From Rhodopseudomonas infernalis (lineage in GTDB: Bacteria; Pseudomonadota; Alphaproteobacteria; Rhizobiales; Xanthobacteraceae), in NCBI RefSeq assembly GCF_022271405.1, contig NZ_JAJNAL010000008.1, positions 62,001-126,000 on the forward strand: a stretch of DNA of 64,000 nt, in the 5' to 3' direction. The position numbers and the translations under genes are program-made. Shown piece after piece: positions 8,740-18,306 of the stretch (the first letter of the stretch is position 1; each line of letters opens with the position of its first letter). The notes under the pieces were generated by a model. It did not search any database, had not been told where the DNA came from, and was given only the letters and a program-made list of their open reading frames with translations.

Positions 8740-9507
8740 ATGCGCATCGACATCTCGTTCCTGCCTGCGCTCGGCGCCGCCTTCATGCTGGTGTTCGCCC
8801 GCATCGGCGCGATGGTGATGCTGCTGCCGACGCTGGGCGAGACCAACATCCCGACACGGGTCAAACTGTCGATCGCGCTGGCGCTGACGCTGATCATCCT
8901 GCCGCTGCACCGCGCCGCCTACCAGGTCGACATGTCGTCGCTGACGCCGCTGCTGGTGCTGATGGTGCAGGAGATCATCATCGGCATCGTGCTCGGCGCC
9001 ACCGCGCGCGTGACGCTGGCGGCGCTGCAGGTCGCGGGCTCCGTCATCGCCCAGCAACTCGGGCTCGGCTTCGTCACCGCGATCGACCCTACGCAGGGTC
9101 AGCAGGGAATGCTGATCGGCAACTTCCTGACAATTCTCGGCGTGACGATGCTGTTCGCCACGGATTCGCACTATCTGGTGATTCAGGCGCTGAGCGACAG
9201 CTACAAGATCTTCGCTCCGGGCGAACTGCTCAACAGCGGCGACGTCGCGGCGCTGGCGACGCGCGCATTCGCAGCGTCGTTCAAGATCGGAATGCAGCTC
9301 GCGGCGCCGTTCCTGGTGTTTGGTCTGGTGTTCAACATCGGGCTCGGCATCCTGGCGCGGCTGATGCCGCAGATGCAGGTTTATTTCGTCGGCGTGCCGC
9401 TCTCCATCATGATCGGCTTCATCATCTTCGCGGCGGTGATCACCACGATGATGGGCGTTTTTGTCGGCTATTTCGGCGGCGTGATGCGCGATCTGACGCC
9501 GGGCTGA
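8740..9507 (+). CDS. fliR: flagellar biosynthesis protein FliR
   Basis: A 255-residue polytopic export-gate protein. LALTLIILPLHR, the block VQEIIIGIVLGATARVTLAA and the segment AGSVIAQQLGLGF are conserved in FliR. The ATG giving MRIDISF was chosen because it matches the family start; an upstream TTG at 8713 is possible. It completes FliP-FliQ-FliR and precedes flhB by 26 bp. Confidence 0.95.
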   Translation: MRIDISFLPALGAAFMLVFARIGAMVMLLPTLGETNIPTRVKLSIALALTLIILPLHRAAYQVDMSSLTPLLVLMVQEIIIGIVLGATARVTLAALQVAGSVIAQQLGLGFVTAIDPTQGQQGMLIGNFLTILGVTMLFATDSHYLVIQALSDSYKIFAPGELLNSGDVAALATRAFAASFKIGMQLAAPFLVFGLVFNIGLGILARLMPQMQVYFVGVPLSIMIGFIIFAAVITTMMGVFVGYFGGVMRDLTPG

Positions 9508-9533
9508 GCCTCCTGGACCGGGAAGGCTGAGCA

Positions 9534-10610
9534 ATGGCCGACGATAACGACGAAGAGAAACAACAAGAACCAACACAAAAGAAACTCGACGATGCGCTGC
9601 AACGCGGCGACGTCGCCAAGAGCCAGGAGGTCAATACCTGGTTCGTCATCGCTGGCGCGACGCTGCTGGTTTCGTCGTTCTCGGGCTCGATCGGCACCGG
9701 CATCGCCGGGCCGATGAAGGCGTTGATCGAGAAGTCGTGGATGCTGAAGGTCGACGGCGCCGGCCTGATGGCTCTGACCAAAAGCCTGCTATACATGATG
9801 ATCTCGGTGCTCGGCGTGCCGCTGTTGCTGCTGGCGCTGGTCGCGATCGGCAGCAATCTGGTCCAGCATAGGCTGGTGTTCTCGACCGAGGGGTTGCAGC
9901 CGAAATTCAGCAAGCTGTCGCCGCTGGAAGGTGCTAAGCGGCTGTTCGGCAAGCAGGCGATCGCCAACTTCCTCAAGGGCCTGTTCAAGGTGATCGCCCT
10001 CGGCGTGATCATGGTGGCGGTGCTGTATCCGGAGCGCGACCGGCTCGACGCGCTGCTGCAGATGGACGTCGCCGCGCTGCTCGGCGTCACCGTGTCGCTG
10101 ACGCTGAAGCTGATGGGCGCGGTCGCCGGCGCGCTCGCCTTCGTGGCGGCCGGCGACTACTTCTTCCAGTATCGCACCTGGCACGAGCGGCAGAAAATGT
10201 CGCTTCAGGAGGTCAAGGAAGAGTACAAACAGTCCGAAGGCGATCCGCACATCAAAGGCCGCATCCGCCAGATCCGCTATCAGCGGATGAAGAAGCGGAT
10301 GATGGCGGCGGTGCCGAGCGCATCGGTGGTGATCACCAACCCGACCCACTTCTCGGTGGCGCTGAAATACGAGCGCGGCATGCAGGCGCCGATCTGCGTC
10401 GCCAAGGGCGCCGACGCGATCGCGTTCAAGATCCGCGAAGTCGCCAAGGCCAACAACGTGCCGATCGTCGAAAACGTGCCGCTGGCGCGCGCGCTCTATG
10501 CCACCGTCGAGATCGACGCGGAGATCCCGGTCGAGCACTATCAGGCGGTCGCCGAGGTGATCGGCTACGTCATGAACCTGAAGCGCAATCTGTTCGCACG
10601 GCGGACTTGA
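9534..10610 (+). CDS. flhB: flagellar export switch protein FlhB
   Basis: A 358-residue FlhB with four N-terminal membrane helices and a cytoplasmic domain. The autocleavage motif NPTH sits at residues 269-272, the usual position, in VVITNPTHFSVALKY. Cleavage there changes export from rod/hook to filament substrates. The charged N-terminus (DDNDEEKQQEPTQKKLDDA) is typical. It ends the plus-strand flagellar cluster. Confidence 0.97.
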   Translation: MADDNDEEKQQEPTQKKLDDALQRGDVAKSQEVNTWFVIAGATLLVSSFSGSIGTGIAGPMKALIEKSWMLKVDGAGLMALTKSLLYMMISVLGVPLLLLALVAIGSNLVQHRLVFSTEGLQPKFSKLSPLEGAKRLFGKQAIANFLKGLFKVIALGVIMVAVLYPERDRLDALLQMDVAALLGVTVSLTLKLMGAVAGALAFVAAGDYFFQYRTWHERQKMSLQEVKEEYKQSEGDPHIKGRIRQIRYQRMKKRMMAAVPSASVVITNPTHFSVALKYERGMQAPICVAKGADAIAFKIREVAKANNVPIVENVPLARALYATVEIDAEIPVEHYQAVAEVIGYVMNLKRNLFARRT

Positions 10611-10664
10611 AGCGGATCTTGATCCGAAGCGCCGCCGTGGTAGCGCTCCGGATCGAGGACGGTT

Positions 10665-11918
10665 CTATTTGCCGAACGTGCCGTAAGGGGCGAAGTGCGG
10701 ATCGTAAGCGTCGCTCTTGAGGATGCTGTGCAATTGGCGTCGCCGCGCCCCCATGTTGCCGCCGTCGTAGAGCGGAAAGCACATCGCGTCGTTCATGAGT
10801 TCAGCCAGCGGATGCATGTCGGTGTAACTGTCGACCCCGACGACCCGCATGGCGTCGTAGACGACATCCACACAGGTCTCCGAGCAGAACACCTTGGTCA
10901 TCACGGCGAGTTCCTGCTCCTGGCCTTTCGAGCGGTCGAACTGCTGGCAGGCCTTCCAGGTCAGGTATCTGCAGGCTTCGATCTTCATCTTCATGTCCGC
11001 GAGCATGTAGCCGACTGTCGGATAGTCGATGATCAAGCAGGGGCCGGAACGGGAGTCCTGCTTCGAGAAGGCGAGAGCATGGTCGAAGGCGGTTCGCATG
11101 ACGCCGACGCAGGCGGCGCCGATCAGTGCGGCCGTCCAGGCAAAGTTGGTGGATACGATCTTGATGCCGTCGCCCGGTTTGCCGATGATGTTGCCTGCCG
11201 GCACCCGAACGTTCTCGAATTTCATCCGAGGCGAAATCGATGCGCGATGGCCCACGGTGTCGAGTAGTCCGGTGACGGAGATGCCGGGCGTGTTGCCCGG
11301 GACCATGATGACTGCCAGCGATTCCGCGGCGTTCTTTGCGGGGTCGGTTCGGCAAACCACGGCGTACAAGTGGCAGTTGTTGCCGTCCCAGCCGGTCCCG
11401 TTCGTGGTGTAGTGTTTCTCGCCGTTGATGACCCATTCGTCGCCTTCGCGGATCGCGAACGTCCTCACACCAAAGCGGGGATCGGCGGCATCGAAGTTGG
11501 CGCCGCCAGTCACCTCGGTGAAAGCCAGCGCGGCGAGCCGCGTTCCGTCTTCGATGAAGTCCGGCAGGAATCGCTTTTTCTGTTCGTCATTGCCGTAGAA
11601 GATGATCGGCTTGACGCCGAGCCCGGTCCCGAGGACCGCGGAGGGAACGTTGACGTCCACCGCCGCCAGTTCTTCTGCTGCAAGCGCGAAATCGAGTGTC
11701 GAAACTTCGGTGCCGCCGTATTCTTTCGGAAACAGCCCTTTGAGAAATCCCGCCTCGACCGCCTTCGCGTGGAAGGGCCTGATCGAGTAGAACCGCTCAT
11801 CCGGCTTCTGATAGTTACGGATAGTCGGCCGAACGTCTTTCAGGACCGTGGTAGCGAAGGCGCGCGCGCCCTCCCGCAATGCAACCTGTTGCTCGCTCAA
11901 TTCGAATTCGATGCTCAT
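10665..11918 (-). CDS. acyl-CoA dehydrogenase family protein
   Basis: A 417-residue FAD-dependent acyl-CoA dehydrogenase. The N-terminal helical part (FELSEQQVALREGARAFA), the flavin-contacting LAALAFTEVTGGANFD block and the C-terminal helical domain (DMKMKIEACRYLTWKACQQFD) follow family order. The ATG at 11918 is preceded by a good AGGAG site and is preferred over the longer start at 11954. The substrate acyl chain cannot be told. It is divergent from an AraC-type regulator that may control it. Confidence 0.9.
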   Translation of the reverse strand: MSIEFELSEQQVALREGARAFATTVLKDVRPTIRNYQKPDERFYSIRPFHAKAVEAGFLKGLFPKEYGGTEVSTLDFALAAEELAAVDVNVPSAVLGTGLGVKPIIFYGNDEQKKRFLPDFIEDGTRLAALAFTEVTGGANFDAADPRFGVRTFAIREGDEWVINGEKHYTTNGTGWDGNNCHLYAVVCRTDPAKNAAESLAVIMVPGNTPGISVTGLLDTVGHRASISPRMKFENVRVPAGNIIGKPGDGIKIVSTNFAWTAALIGAACVGVMRTAFDHALAFSKQDSRSGPCLIIDYPTVGYMLADMKMKIEACRYLTWKACQQFDRSKGQEQELAVMTKVFCSETCVDVVYDAMRVVGVDSYTDMHPLAELMNDAMCFPLYDGGNMGARRRQLHSILKSDAYDPHFAPYGTFGK

Positions 11919-12176
11919 GTGGTCTCCTGCATGAAGATGATTAGCAGGTCGCAAGCAAATATCCGGGCCGGCGGCTTGTCTTGGACGGTAGTGACAATTC
12001 TCTTGTCCGCGAGCGACAACGCGGCTCTCCGGGAGAGCGACAAGCAGTTGGATTGCTTAGTTTGCTTGTTTGCAGTGCAGCGTTGCCCCACTTTTTGGGC
12101 TTGAACGGTAAAACAAAATATGCGGACCTAGCGTTTAGCGCGTGACTTTGTTGCTGATGCGGTTCCGGAGCTCGTC

Positions 12177-13130
12177 ATGCCGTTCTGGACGACTGAAGAT
12201 CTGCCCGCGCACGAGCAGTTCAGCTTCTGGCGCGAAGTTCTTTGCGAAGCCTACATCACACTCAATCCCGTTCGGCGTCGCCAAGGCCGGTTTTCCGGCA
12301 GCGTCACGGCGACGCTGATGTCGGACGTGAACGTCACGAGGTTGTTGACCGAGCGGCACGTCGTCGAACGGGGGCCGGCCGAAATCAGCAAGACACCGCT
12401 CGAGTATTATTTCGTCAACCTGCAGACCAAGGGCGACGTTGTCGCCCGGCAGAGGGGACGCGAGGTGTTGGTGCGGCCGAACGAGTTTTATCTCGTGGAT
12501 ACGACCGAGCCATACCATCTCGACTATCGGACGGATCCCGAGACTCGTTCGTTGAGGATTCCGAAGCGACTCCTCGATCCGTTGTTGAGAGATCCCGTGG
12601 CCTCGACCGCGATACGAGTCTCGCGCGAAACGGCGATGGGGGCGCTCGCCGTCGATTTCCTGCAGTCGGTGTTCGAACGCGCCCCGGTCATGCCGGTGTC
12701 GTCACACGATGCGATCGCCGGCATGGTGGTGGATCTGGTCGCGTTGTCGCTCGGTGGAAGCGCCGAGGCGGCGGACGTTGCCGTGGGATCGGCCCGGCAG
12801 GCGATGCTGAGCTCGGTTCTCAAACACGTCGACGACAACCTTCACGATCCGGCCCTCTCGATCGAAAGCGTGTGCCGGCAGTTCAGGATTTCGCCCCGCC
12901 AGCTGCATCGGTTATTTGCGGCAGCCGAGATGACGTTCGGCGAAACGATCCGGGCGAAGCGGCTCGAGCGGTCTGCGCACGCGCTGTCGCAGATGCCCGA
13001 TCAGGCGGTTTCCAGCGTCGCCTTCGCCTGCGGCTTCAACGACATCTCGTACTTCAATCGGTCGTTTCGGAAGAAATTCGAGGCATCGCCCACGGAGTAC
13101 CGGCGCGCGAACGGACGAAATATCGACTGA
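12177..13130 (+). CDS. AraC-family transcriptional regulator
   Basis: A 317-residue regulator with an N-terminal AraC_binding_2-like sensing domain (residues 1-175) and a C-terminal double helix-turn-helix (SIESVCRQFRISPRQLHRLF, then VSSVAFACGFNDISYFNRSF) ending in the usual KKFEASPTEYRR. The architecture resembles FeaR-type activators of catabolic genes. It has a GGAG ribosome site. It is divergent from the acyl-CoA dehydrogenase across about 260 bp, suggesting that enzyme as a target. Confidence 0.92.
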   Translation: MPFWTTEDLPAHEQFSFWREVLCEAYITLNPVRRRQGRFSGSVTATLMSDVNVTRLLTERHVVERGPAEISKTPLEYYFVNLQTKGDVVARQRGREVLVRPNEFYLVDTTEPYHLDYRTDPETRSLRIPKRLLDPLLRDPVASTAIRVSRETAMGALAVDFLQSVFERAPVMPVSSHDAIAGMVVDLVALSLGGSAEAADVAVGSARQAMLSSVLKHVDDNLHDPALSIESVCRQFRISPRQLHRLFAAAEMTFGETIRAKRLERSAHALSQMPDQAVSSVAFACGFNDISYFNRSFRKKFEASPTEYRRANGRNID

Positions 13131-13466
13131 ACGTCCGGTGACGATCGGCGGCGCGCCGATGAAGGCGCCGCCCGCGCGAAAACAGCCCGCAAGCCCAGCG
13201 GCTACAGTCCCGAGGCGAAAGCCAGAACAGTTGGCGGCGACCGGTTCGGCGGGGGCTATCCAATGCAATCGGCGCGTTCAGTTCCACGCCCCTGGCGCCG
13301 GACGCGGCGACGCGTCGGAAAGGGCGCTTTCCAGGCTGGTCGCTGCCCGCAAAGAGGGCGTTGGATGCTGTCCCCGGGATAGATTTGCTTGCGCGGTCGG
13401 CTCCGATTCAGGCAGGTGGATGCTGGCCGCCGCTGCGCCGGCAGGCAAGGGATCGGTTCGGTGACC
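13131..13466. other. gene-free stretch upstream of cckA
   Basis: About 336 bp with no convincing gene. Open frames here lack family-like sequence or a ribosome site. It presumably holds the cckA promoter, but I see no clear CtrA box or sigma-70 pair. Confidence 0.5.
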
Positions 13467-16016
13467 ATGACTATCAACGACCATCAGGCTTCGTCGACGG
13501 AGCCGGGGCGCCGCAGCGGCAGCATCGCGCTGGTGCTGCTGGTGGCGGGCGCCATCGTGGCCGCCGCAGTGGCGTTCATGACGCTCGGCCGGGCCGAGGC
13601 GCAGCCCTATATCCTCGGCCTGCTGGCGCTGCTGGCGATGGTCGGGCTGTTCATGCTGTTCGCCTTCGCGGCCGGCATCGTCGGCTTTGCCGATCGCGCC
13701 GCGGCCGATCCTGTGCTGCGGTCGATCTCCGAGGGCGCGATCGACGGCATCGCCGTCACCGATTCGCGCGGCCACGTAGTCTACGCCAATGCGGCCTATC
13801 TGGCGCTGACCGGCGCCGGCTCGATGCAGGATGTCCGGCCGGTCGAGCGGGTGTTCATCGGCAATCCGGATGTCTCCGAAGCGGTGTTTCGGTTGCTGAA
13901 GGCCTCGCGCGAGGGCAAGCGGCTGCAGGAAGAGGTGCGGGTCGCCGGCGCCGAGGGCGCGGCCGGCCGCTGGATGCGGCTGCGGGTGCGGCCGCTCGGC
14001 TCGGGCAAACGCGAGGCGAAGCAGACGGTGTGGTCGATCGCCGACATCACGCGCGACCGCGAGCACCAGGAGGACGTGTTCCAGGAGCTGCAGCACGCCA
14101 TCGAATATCTCGACCACGCGCCCTGCGGCTTCTTCTCGGTCGATGCCGGCGGCAACCTGGTCTACGTCAACGCGACGCTGGCGAACTGGCTGGACCACGA
14201 CCTCGCCGAGATCGGCTCGGGCGGATTGAAGCTCGGTGACATCGTGTCCGGCGACGGTTCGGCGCTGCTGACCTCGATCGTGCCCGAACCGGGCGAGGTC
14301 AAGACCGAAGTCTTCGACATCGACCTGAAAATGCGCAGCGGCAAGACCATGCCGGTGCGACTGTATCACAAGCTCGCCTTCGGCGCCGACGGCACGCCGG
14401 GCGCCTCGCGCACGCTGGTGATCAGCCGCGCCCGCGACGAGCGGCTCGATCCGCAGCGCGCCGCCGAGATCCGCTTCATGCGGTTCTTCGACCACACCCC
14501 GATGGCGATCGCCACGGTGGACAAATCCGGCGCGGTGGTGCGCGCCAACGCCCGCTTTGCCAAGCTGGCGCAGAGCCTCGATCCGTCCGGCGGCGCCGCC
14601 AAATCGATCCTCGCCGCCGTCAGCACCCGCGACCGCGCCACGTTGGGCGCCGCGATCGATCAGGCCGCGCAGGGCCAGGCCGACATCGCGCCGGTCGAGG
14701 TGATGCTCGACGGCGCCAAGGAGCGCTGGGGCCAGTTCTTCGTCACGGCGGTGGCGGACGACGGCGATGCCGAGGCGGCAATCGTCTATCTGCTCGAGAC
14801 CACCGAGCGCCGCGCGCTGGAGAACCAGGTCAACCAGGCGCAAAAGATGGACACCATCGGCCAGCTCGCCGGCGGCATCGCGCATGATTTCAACAACGTG
14901 CTCTCGGCCATCATGATGGCCAACGACTTCCTGCTGAACGCCCACAAGCCGACCGATCCGTCGTTCCAGGACATCATGCAGATCAAGCAGAACGCCACCC
15001 GCGCCGCGACGCTGGTACGGCAGCTGCTGGCGTTCTCGCGCAAGCAGACGCTGCGGCCGCAGGTGCTCGATCTCGGCGAGGCGCTTACCGATATCGACCG
15101 GCTGCTGAAGCGGCTGATCGGCGAGAAGATCACGCTGGAAATGCAGCACGGCCGCGACCTCTGGCGCACCAAGGCCGACGTCTCGCAGTTCGAGCAGGTC
15201 ATCGTCAATCTCGCCGTCAACGCCCGCGACGCGATGCCGGAAGGCGGCAGGCTGACGATCCGGACCTCGAACGTCGCCGCGGCCGACGTCGCGCAGCTTG
15301 CCCACAAGGGCATGCCGGCTGCCGACTACGTCCGCATCGACGTCAGCGACTCCGGCACTGGCATTCCGGCCGACATCGTCGACAAGATCTTCGAGCCGTT
15401 CTTCTCGACCAAGGAAGTCGGCAAGGGCACCGGCCTGGGGCTGTCGACCGTGTACGGCATCATCAAGCAGACCGGCGGCTTCGTTTACGTCGACAGCGTA
15501 GTCGGCAAGGGCACCACCTTCCAGATCTTCCTCCCGCGTCACGAAGCGGCCGCCGAGCCGCAGCCGGAAGCGCCAGCGCCGAGCGGCTCCGCTGCGGAGG
15601 CCGCCGCTGCGGCCGCGGCCGCCAAGCCGCGCGGCGACATGACCGGGCAGGGCACCATCCTGCTGGTCGAGGACGAAGAGGGGCTGCGCTCGCTCAACGC
15701 CCGCGGCCTGCGCTCACGCGGCTACCAGGTGATCGAAGCCTCGAACGGCATTGAGGCGTTGGAGGAGTTCGACGCCAATGGCGGCGCGGTCGATCTGGTG
15801 GTGTCCGACGTGGTGATGCCGGAGATGGACGGCCCGACGCTGCTGAAGGCGATGCGCGGCCGCAATCCGGACCTGAAGATCATCTTCGTCTCCGGCTACG
15901 CCGAAGACGCGTTCGAAAAGAGCCTGCCGGAAAACGAACAATTCGCCTTCCTGGCCAAGCCCTTCGCGCTCAGCGCCCTGGTCGCGAAGGTGAAGGAAAC
16001 GATGGCGCCGAACTAG
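13467..16016 (+). CDS. cckA: cell-cycle hybrid histidine kinase CckA
   Basis: An 849-residue membrane hybrid kinase. Two N-terminal membrane helices (about 18-40 and 50-72) are followed by PAS domains, a DHp domain with the phospho-accepting His473 in GGIAHDFNNVLSAIM, an ATPase domain (NLAVNARDAMPEGG, then DSGTGIP and GTGLGLS) and a C-terminal receiver with Asp781 in LVVSDVVMPEMDG. This order and the FNNVLSAIMMANDFLL motif are those of CckA, which phosphorylates CtrA through ChpT. The ATG at 13467 gives MTINDH; a GTG at 13461 is an alternative. An Ala/Pro linker of about 40 residues precedes the receiver. Confidence 0.93.
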   Translation: MTINDHQASSTEPGRRSGSIALVLLVAGAIVAAAVAFMTLGRAEAQPYILGLLALLAMVGLFMLFAFAAGIVGFADRAAADPVLRSISEGAIDGIAVTDSRGHVVYANAAYLALTGAGSMQDVRPVERVFIGNPDVSEAVFRLLKASREGKRLQEEVRVAGAEGAAGRWMRLRVRPLGSGKREAKQTVWSIADITRDREHQEDVFQELQHAIEYLDHAPCGFFSVDAGGNLVYVNATLANWLDHDLAEIGSGGLKLGDIVSGDGSALLTSIVPEPGEVKTEVFDIDLKMRSGKTMPVRLYHKLAFGADGTPGASRTLVISRARDERLDPQRAAEIRFMRFFDHTPMAIATVDKSGAVVRANARFAKLAQSLDPSGGAAKSILAAVSTRDRATLGAAIDQAAQGQADIAPVEVMLDGAKERWGQFFVTAVADDGDAEAAIVYLLETTERRALENQVNQAQKMDTIGQLAGGIAHDFNNVLSAIMMANDFLLNAHKPTDPSFQDIMQIKQNATRAATLVRQLLAFSRKQTLRPQVLDLGEALTDIDRLLKRLIGEKITLEMQHGRDLWRTKADVSQFEQVIVNLAVNARDAMPEGGRLTIRTSNVAAADVAQLAHKGMPAADYVRIDVSDSGTGIPADIVDKIFEPFFSTKEVGKGTGLGLSTVYGIIKQTGGFVYVDSVVGKGTTFQIFLPRHEAAAEPQPEAPAPSGSAAEAAAAAAAAKPRGDMTGQGTILLVEDEEGLRSLNARGLRSRGYQVIEASNGIEALEEFDANGGAVDLVVSDVVMPEMDGPTLLKAMRGRNPDLKIIFVSGYAEDAFEKSLPENEQFAFLAKPFALSALVAKVKETMAPN

Positions 16017-16174
16017 CTCGGCGCTCGCCTCATTCACCATCCGAAACGGGCTTGTCCCCGCGACCGAGGGCCGCAGGTTGCGACGGCCCCTGCGGCGTTG
16101 CGCATCCTTCACTTTTGTCCGCTGCTGCCCATTTTGAGAGAGCTTTCCCCCTGCCGGGGAATCGAGGGAAACCA

Positions 16175-17179
16175 ATGAACTTTTTGCATCGCACGCGTGG
16201 CGCTGTTGCCGCTTTGGCCGTGACCCTGTCGCTGGCCATGCCGCTGGCGCTCGCGCTGTCGTCGGCGGCAGAAGCCCGCATCGGCGGCGGCGGTAATTCC
16301 GGTTCGCGCGGCTCGCGCACCTTCTCGGCTCCCAAGGCGACCCCCACGGCGCCGGGCGCAGCGCAGCCGTTCAACCGCACCATGACCCAGCCGGGCAGCC
16401 CCGGCATGAACGCGCCGGCAGCCGGCGCGGCCGCCAAGGGTGGCTTCTTCAACCGGCCCGGCATGGGCATGCTCGGCGGCCTCGCCGCCGGCTTCCTCGG
16501 CGCCGGCCTGCTCGGCATGCTGTTCGGTGGCGGCTTCATGTCCGGCCTCGGCGGCTTTGCCTCGATCATCGGCCTGATCCTGCAGGTCGTGCTGGTGGTC
16601 GTCGTCGCACGGCTGGCGTGGTCGTGGTGGCAGCGCCGCAACAACCCGCAGCCCCAGCCGGCCTATGCCAACACCAGCGCCGGCGCTGGCCCGACCGTCG
16701 GTCCGGGTCCGGAACCGGCGCCGGCCTATCGCAGCGGCTTCGGTTTCGGCGGCGGCAGCGCCCCGAACCAGCCTCCGCTGGAGATCAAGCCGGAAGACTA
16801 TGAGGCGTTCGAACGCCTGCTGACCGACATCCAGGCGGCCTGGTCGAACGAGGACCAGGAGCGGCTGAACCAGCTCGCGACGCCGGAAATGGCTTCGTAC
16901 TTCGCCAAGGATCTGGCGGAGAACAAGGCGAGCAACGACATCAACAAGGTGTCGGACGTGAAGCTGCTGCAGGGCGACCTCGCCGAAGCTTGGCGCGAAG
17001 GCGATACCGACTACGCCACGGTGGCGATGCGCTTCTCGCTGGTCGACAAGACGCTCGAGCGCGGCACCAACCGGCTCGTCGCCGGCAGCGAGACGCCGAT
17101 CGAGGCCACCGAGGTCTGGACCTTTGCCCGTCGGCCGGGCGTTGACTGGGAGCTGTCAGCGATCCAGCAGACCACCTGA
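16175..17179 (+). CDS. Tim44-like domain membrane protein
   Basis: A 334-residue protein with an N-terminal signal or anchor (residues 9-33, ending AEARIGGGG), a Gly/Ser/Pro-rich stretch, a Gly-rich hydrophobic pair GMLGGLAAGFLGAGLLGMLF and GFASIIGLILQVVLVVVVARL, and a C-terminal Tim44-like (NTF2-fold) domain from about residue 200 (PEDYEAFERLLTDIQAAWSNEDQERL). The fold is shared with mitochondrial Tim44 and MRPL45; the bacterial role is not established. A strong terminator follows. Confidence 0.85.
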   Translation: MNFLHRTRGAVAALAVTLSLAMPLALALSSAAEARIGGGGNSGSRGSRTFSAPKATPTAPGAAQPFNRTMTQPGSPGMNAPAAGAAAKGGFFNRPGMGMLGGLAAGFLGAGLLGMLFGGGFMSGLGGFASIIGLILQVVLVVVVARLAWSWWQRRNNPQPQPAYANTSAGAGPTVGPGPEPAPAYRSGFGFGGGSAPNQPPLEIKPEDYEAFERLLTDIQAAWSNEDQERLNQLATPEMASYFAKDLAENKASNDINKVSDVKLLQGDLAEAWREGDTDYATVAMRFSLVDKTLERGTNRLVAGSETPIEATEVWTFARRPGVDWELSAIQQTT

Positions 17180-17204
17180 GCCTCGTCTCCCGCATGAGGC
17201 TTCC

Positions 17205-17235
17205 AGCGCCGCGGATTCTTCCGCGGCGCTTTTTT
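17205..17235 (+). terminator. rho-independent terminator
   Basis: A perfect 10-bp GC-rich stem (AGCGCCGCGG / CCGCGGCGCT) with a six-base loop and a run of Ts, 25 bp after the Tim44-like gene. Confidence 0.92.
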
Positions 17236-17352
17236 ATGTGCGGTTGATCCGCCGCCACGTCGCGGTTCCAAACGGTGAACCGGACCGACGCTTCCGCATT
17301 GACCTTGGATGATCGGCCAGACGATGGATGTCGCCGATCAAGACGAGGAGCG

Positions 17353-18066
17353 ATGCCGATGCATTACGAGCTGTATTACTGGCCCACCATCCAGGGACGC
17401 GGCGAGTTCGTCCGGCTCGCGCTGGAGGAAGCCAAGGCGAGCTATGTCGATGTCGCCCGGCAGAGCAAATCCGGCGTCCCCGCCATGATGAAGATGATGC
17501 AGGCCAGGACCGGCACGCCGTCCTTTGCGCCGCCCTTTCTGAAGGCCGGCTCGCTGATGATCGGCCAGACCGCCAACATCCTGCTGTATCTCGGTGACCG
17601 CCATGGCCTCGCGCCGAAGACCGAAGCCGGCCGGCTGTGGGTGCACGAGCTGCAACTCACCATCGCCGATCTGGTGCAGGAGGTGCACGACACCCATCAC
17701 CCGATCGGCACGTTGCTGTACTACGAAGACCAGAAGAGCGCCGCAAAGTTGCGCGCCGCGGCGTTCCGCAAGGAGCGCATGCCGAAATACTGCGGCTATT
17801 TCGAGCGGCTGATAGAGGGCGGCGGCCCGTTCGTCACCGGCCGAAAGTTGACCTATGCGGACCTGTCGTTGTTCCAGATCGTCGAAGGCCTGCGCTACGC
17901 GTTTCCGAAGTCCATGAAGAAGTTCGAACGCAAGATTCCGGGCCTGGTCGCGCTGCACGACCGCATCGCCGAGCGCCCCAGCATCGCCGCCTACCTCGCC
18001 AGCGACCGCCGCATCCCATTCAACGAAGACGGCATCTTCCGCCACTACAAGGCGCTGGACAAGTAA
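17353..18066 (+). CDS. glutathione S-transferase family protein
   Basis: A 237-residue cytosolic GST-like protein. The N-terminal thioredoxin-fold half starts YELYYWPTIQGRGEFVRLAL, as in sigma/mu-like GSTs, with a catalytic Tyr candidate early. The C-terminal helical half holds GGGPFVTGRKLTYADLSLFQIVEGL. The Ser-rich GSH-binding motif is represented by LMIGQTANILLYLG. The ATG with an upstream GAGGAG was chosen over an upstream ATG at 17275. Substrate unknown. Confidence 0.88.
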   Translation: MPMHYELYYWPTIQGRGEFVRLALEEAKASYVDVARQSKSGVPAMMKMMQARTGTPSFAPPFLKAGSLMIGQTANILLYLGDRHGLAPKTEAGRLWVHELQLTIADLVQEVHDTHHPIGTLLYYEDQKSAAKLRAAAFRKERMPKYCGYFERLIEGGGPFVTGRKLTYADLSLFQIVEGLRYAFPKSMKKFERKIPGLVALHDRIAERPSIAAYLASDRRIPFNEDGIFRHYKALDK

Positions 18067-18101
18067 GCAGCTTGGGGTCGGCGCGCATATCCTCTTCACG
18101 A

Positions 18102-18282
18102 GTCATTCCGGGGCGCGCCACCGGGTCCGGCCTTCGGCCGGCCAGATGACAGGCTCCGCGCGAACCCGGAATCTATATCACCTGGATTCCCGTTGAAGCA
18201 CCGAAGAGGATCGCGGATAAGTAACAGTCGCTGGTGGTTATGGATTCCGGGTTCGCGAGCTGCGCTCGCGCCCCGGAATGAC
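18102..18282. repeat. palindromic intergenic repeat, family B
   Basis: GTCATTCCGGGGCGCG on the left and the inverse ending CGCCCCGGAATGAC on the right, with GAACCCGGAATC and GGATTCCGGGTTCG facing each other around about 65 bp of centre. The same block occurs at 23684-23807, 54064-54293 and 56455-56590. Confidence 0.8.
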
Positions 18283-18306
18283 GAATGAGAGTTTGGCGAC
18301 GTCCTG

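Noticed and set aside
13278-15542. 754-codon open frame on the minus strand
   Set aside because: Antisense to cckA; composition typical of shadow frames in high-GC DNA, with no domain.
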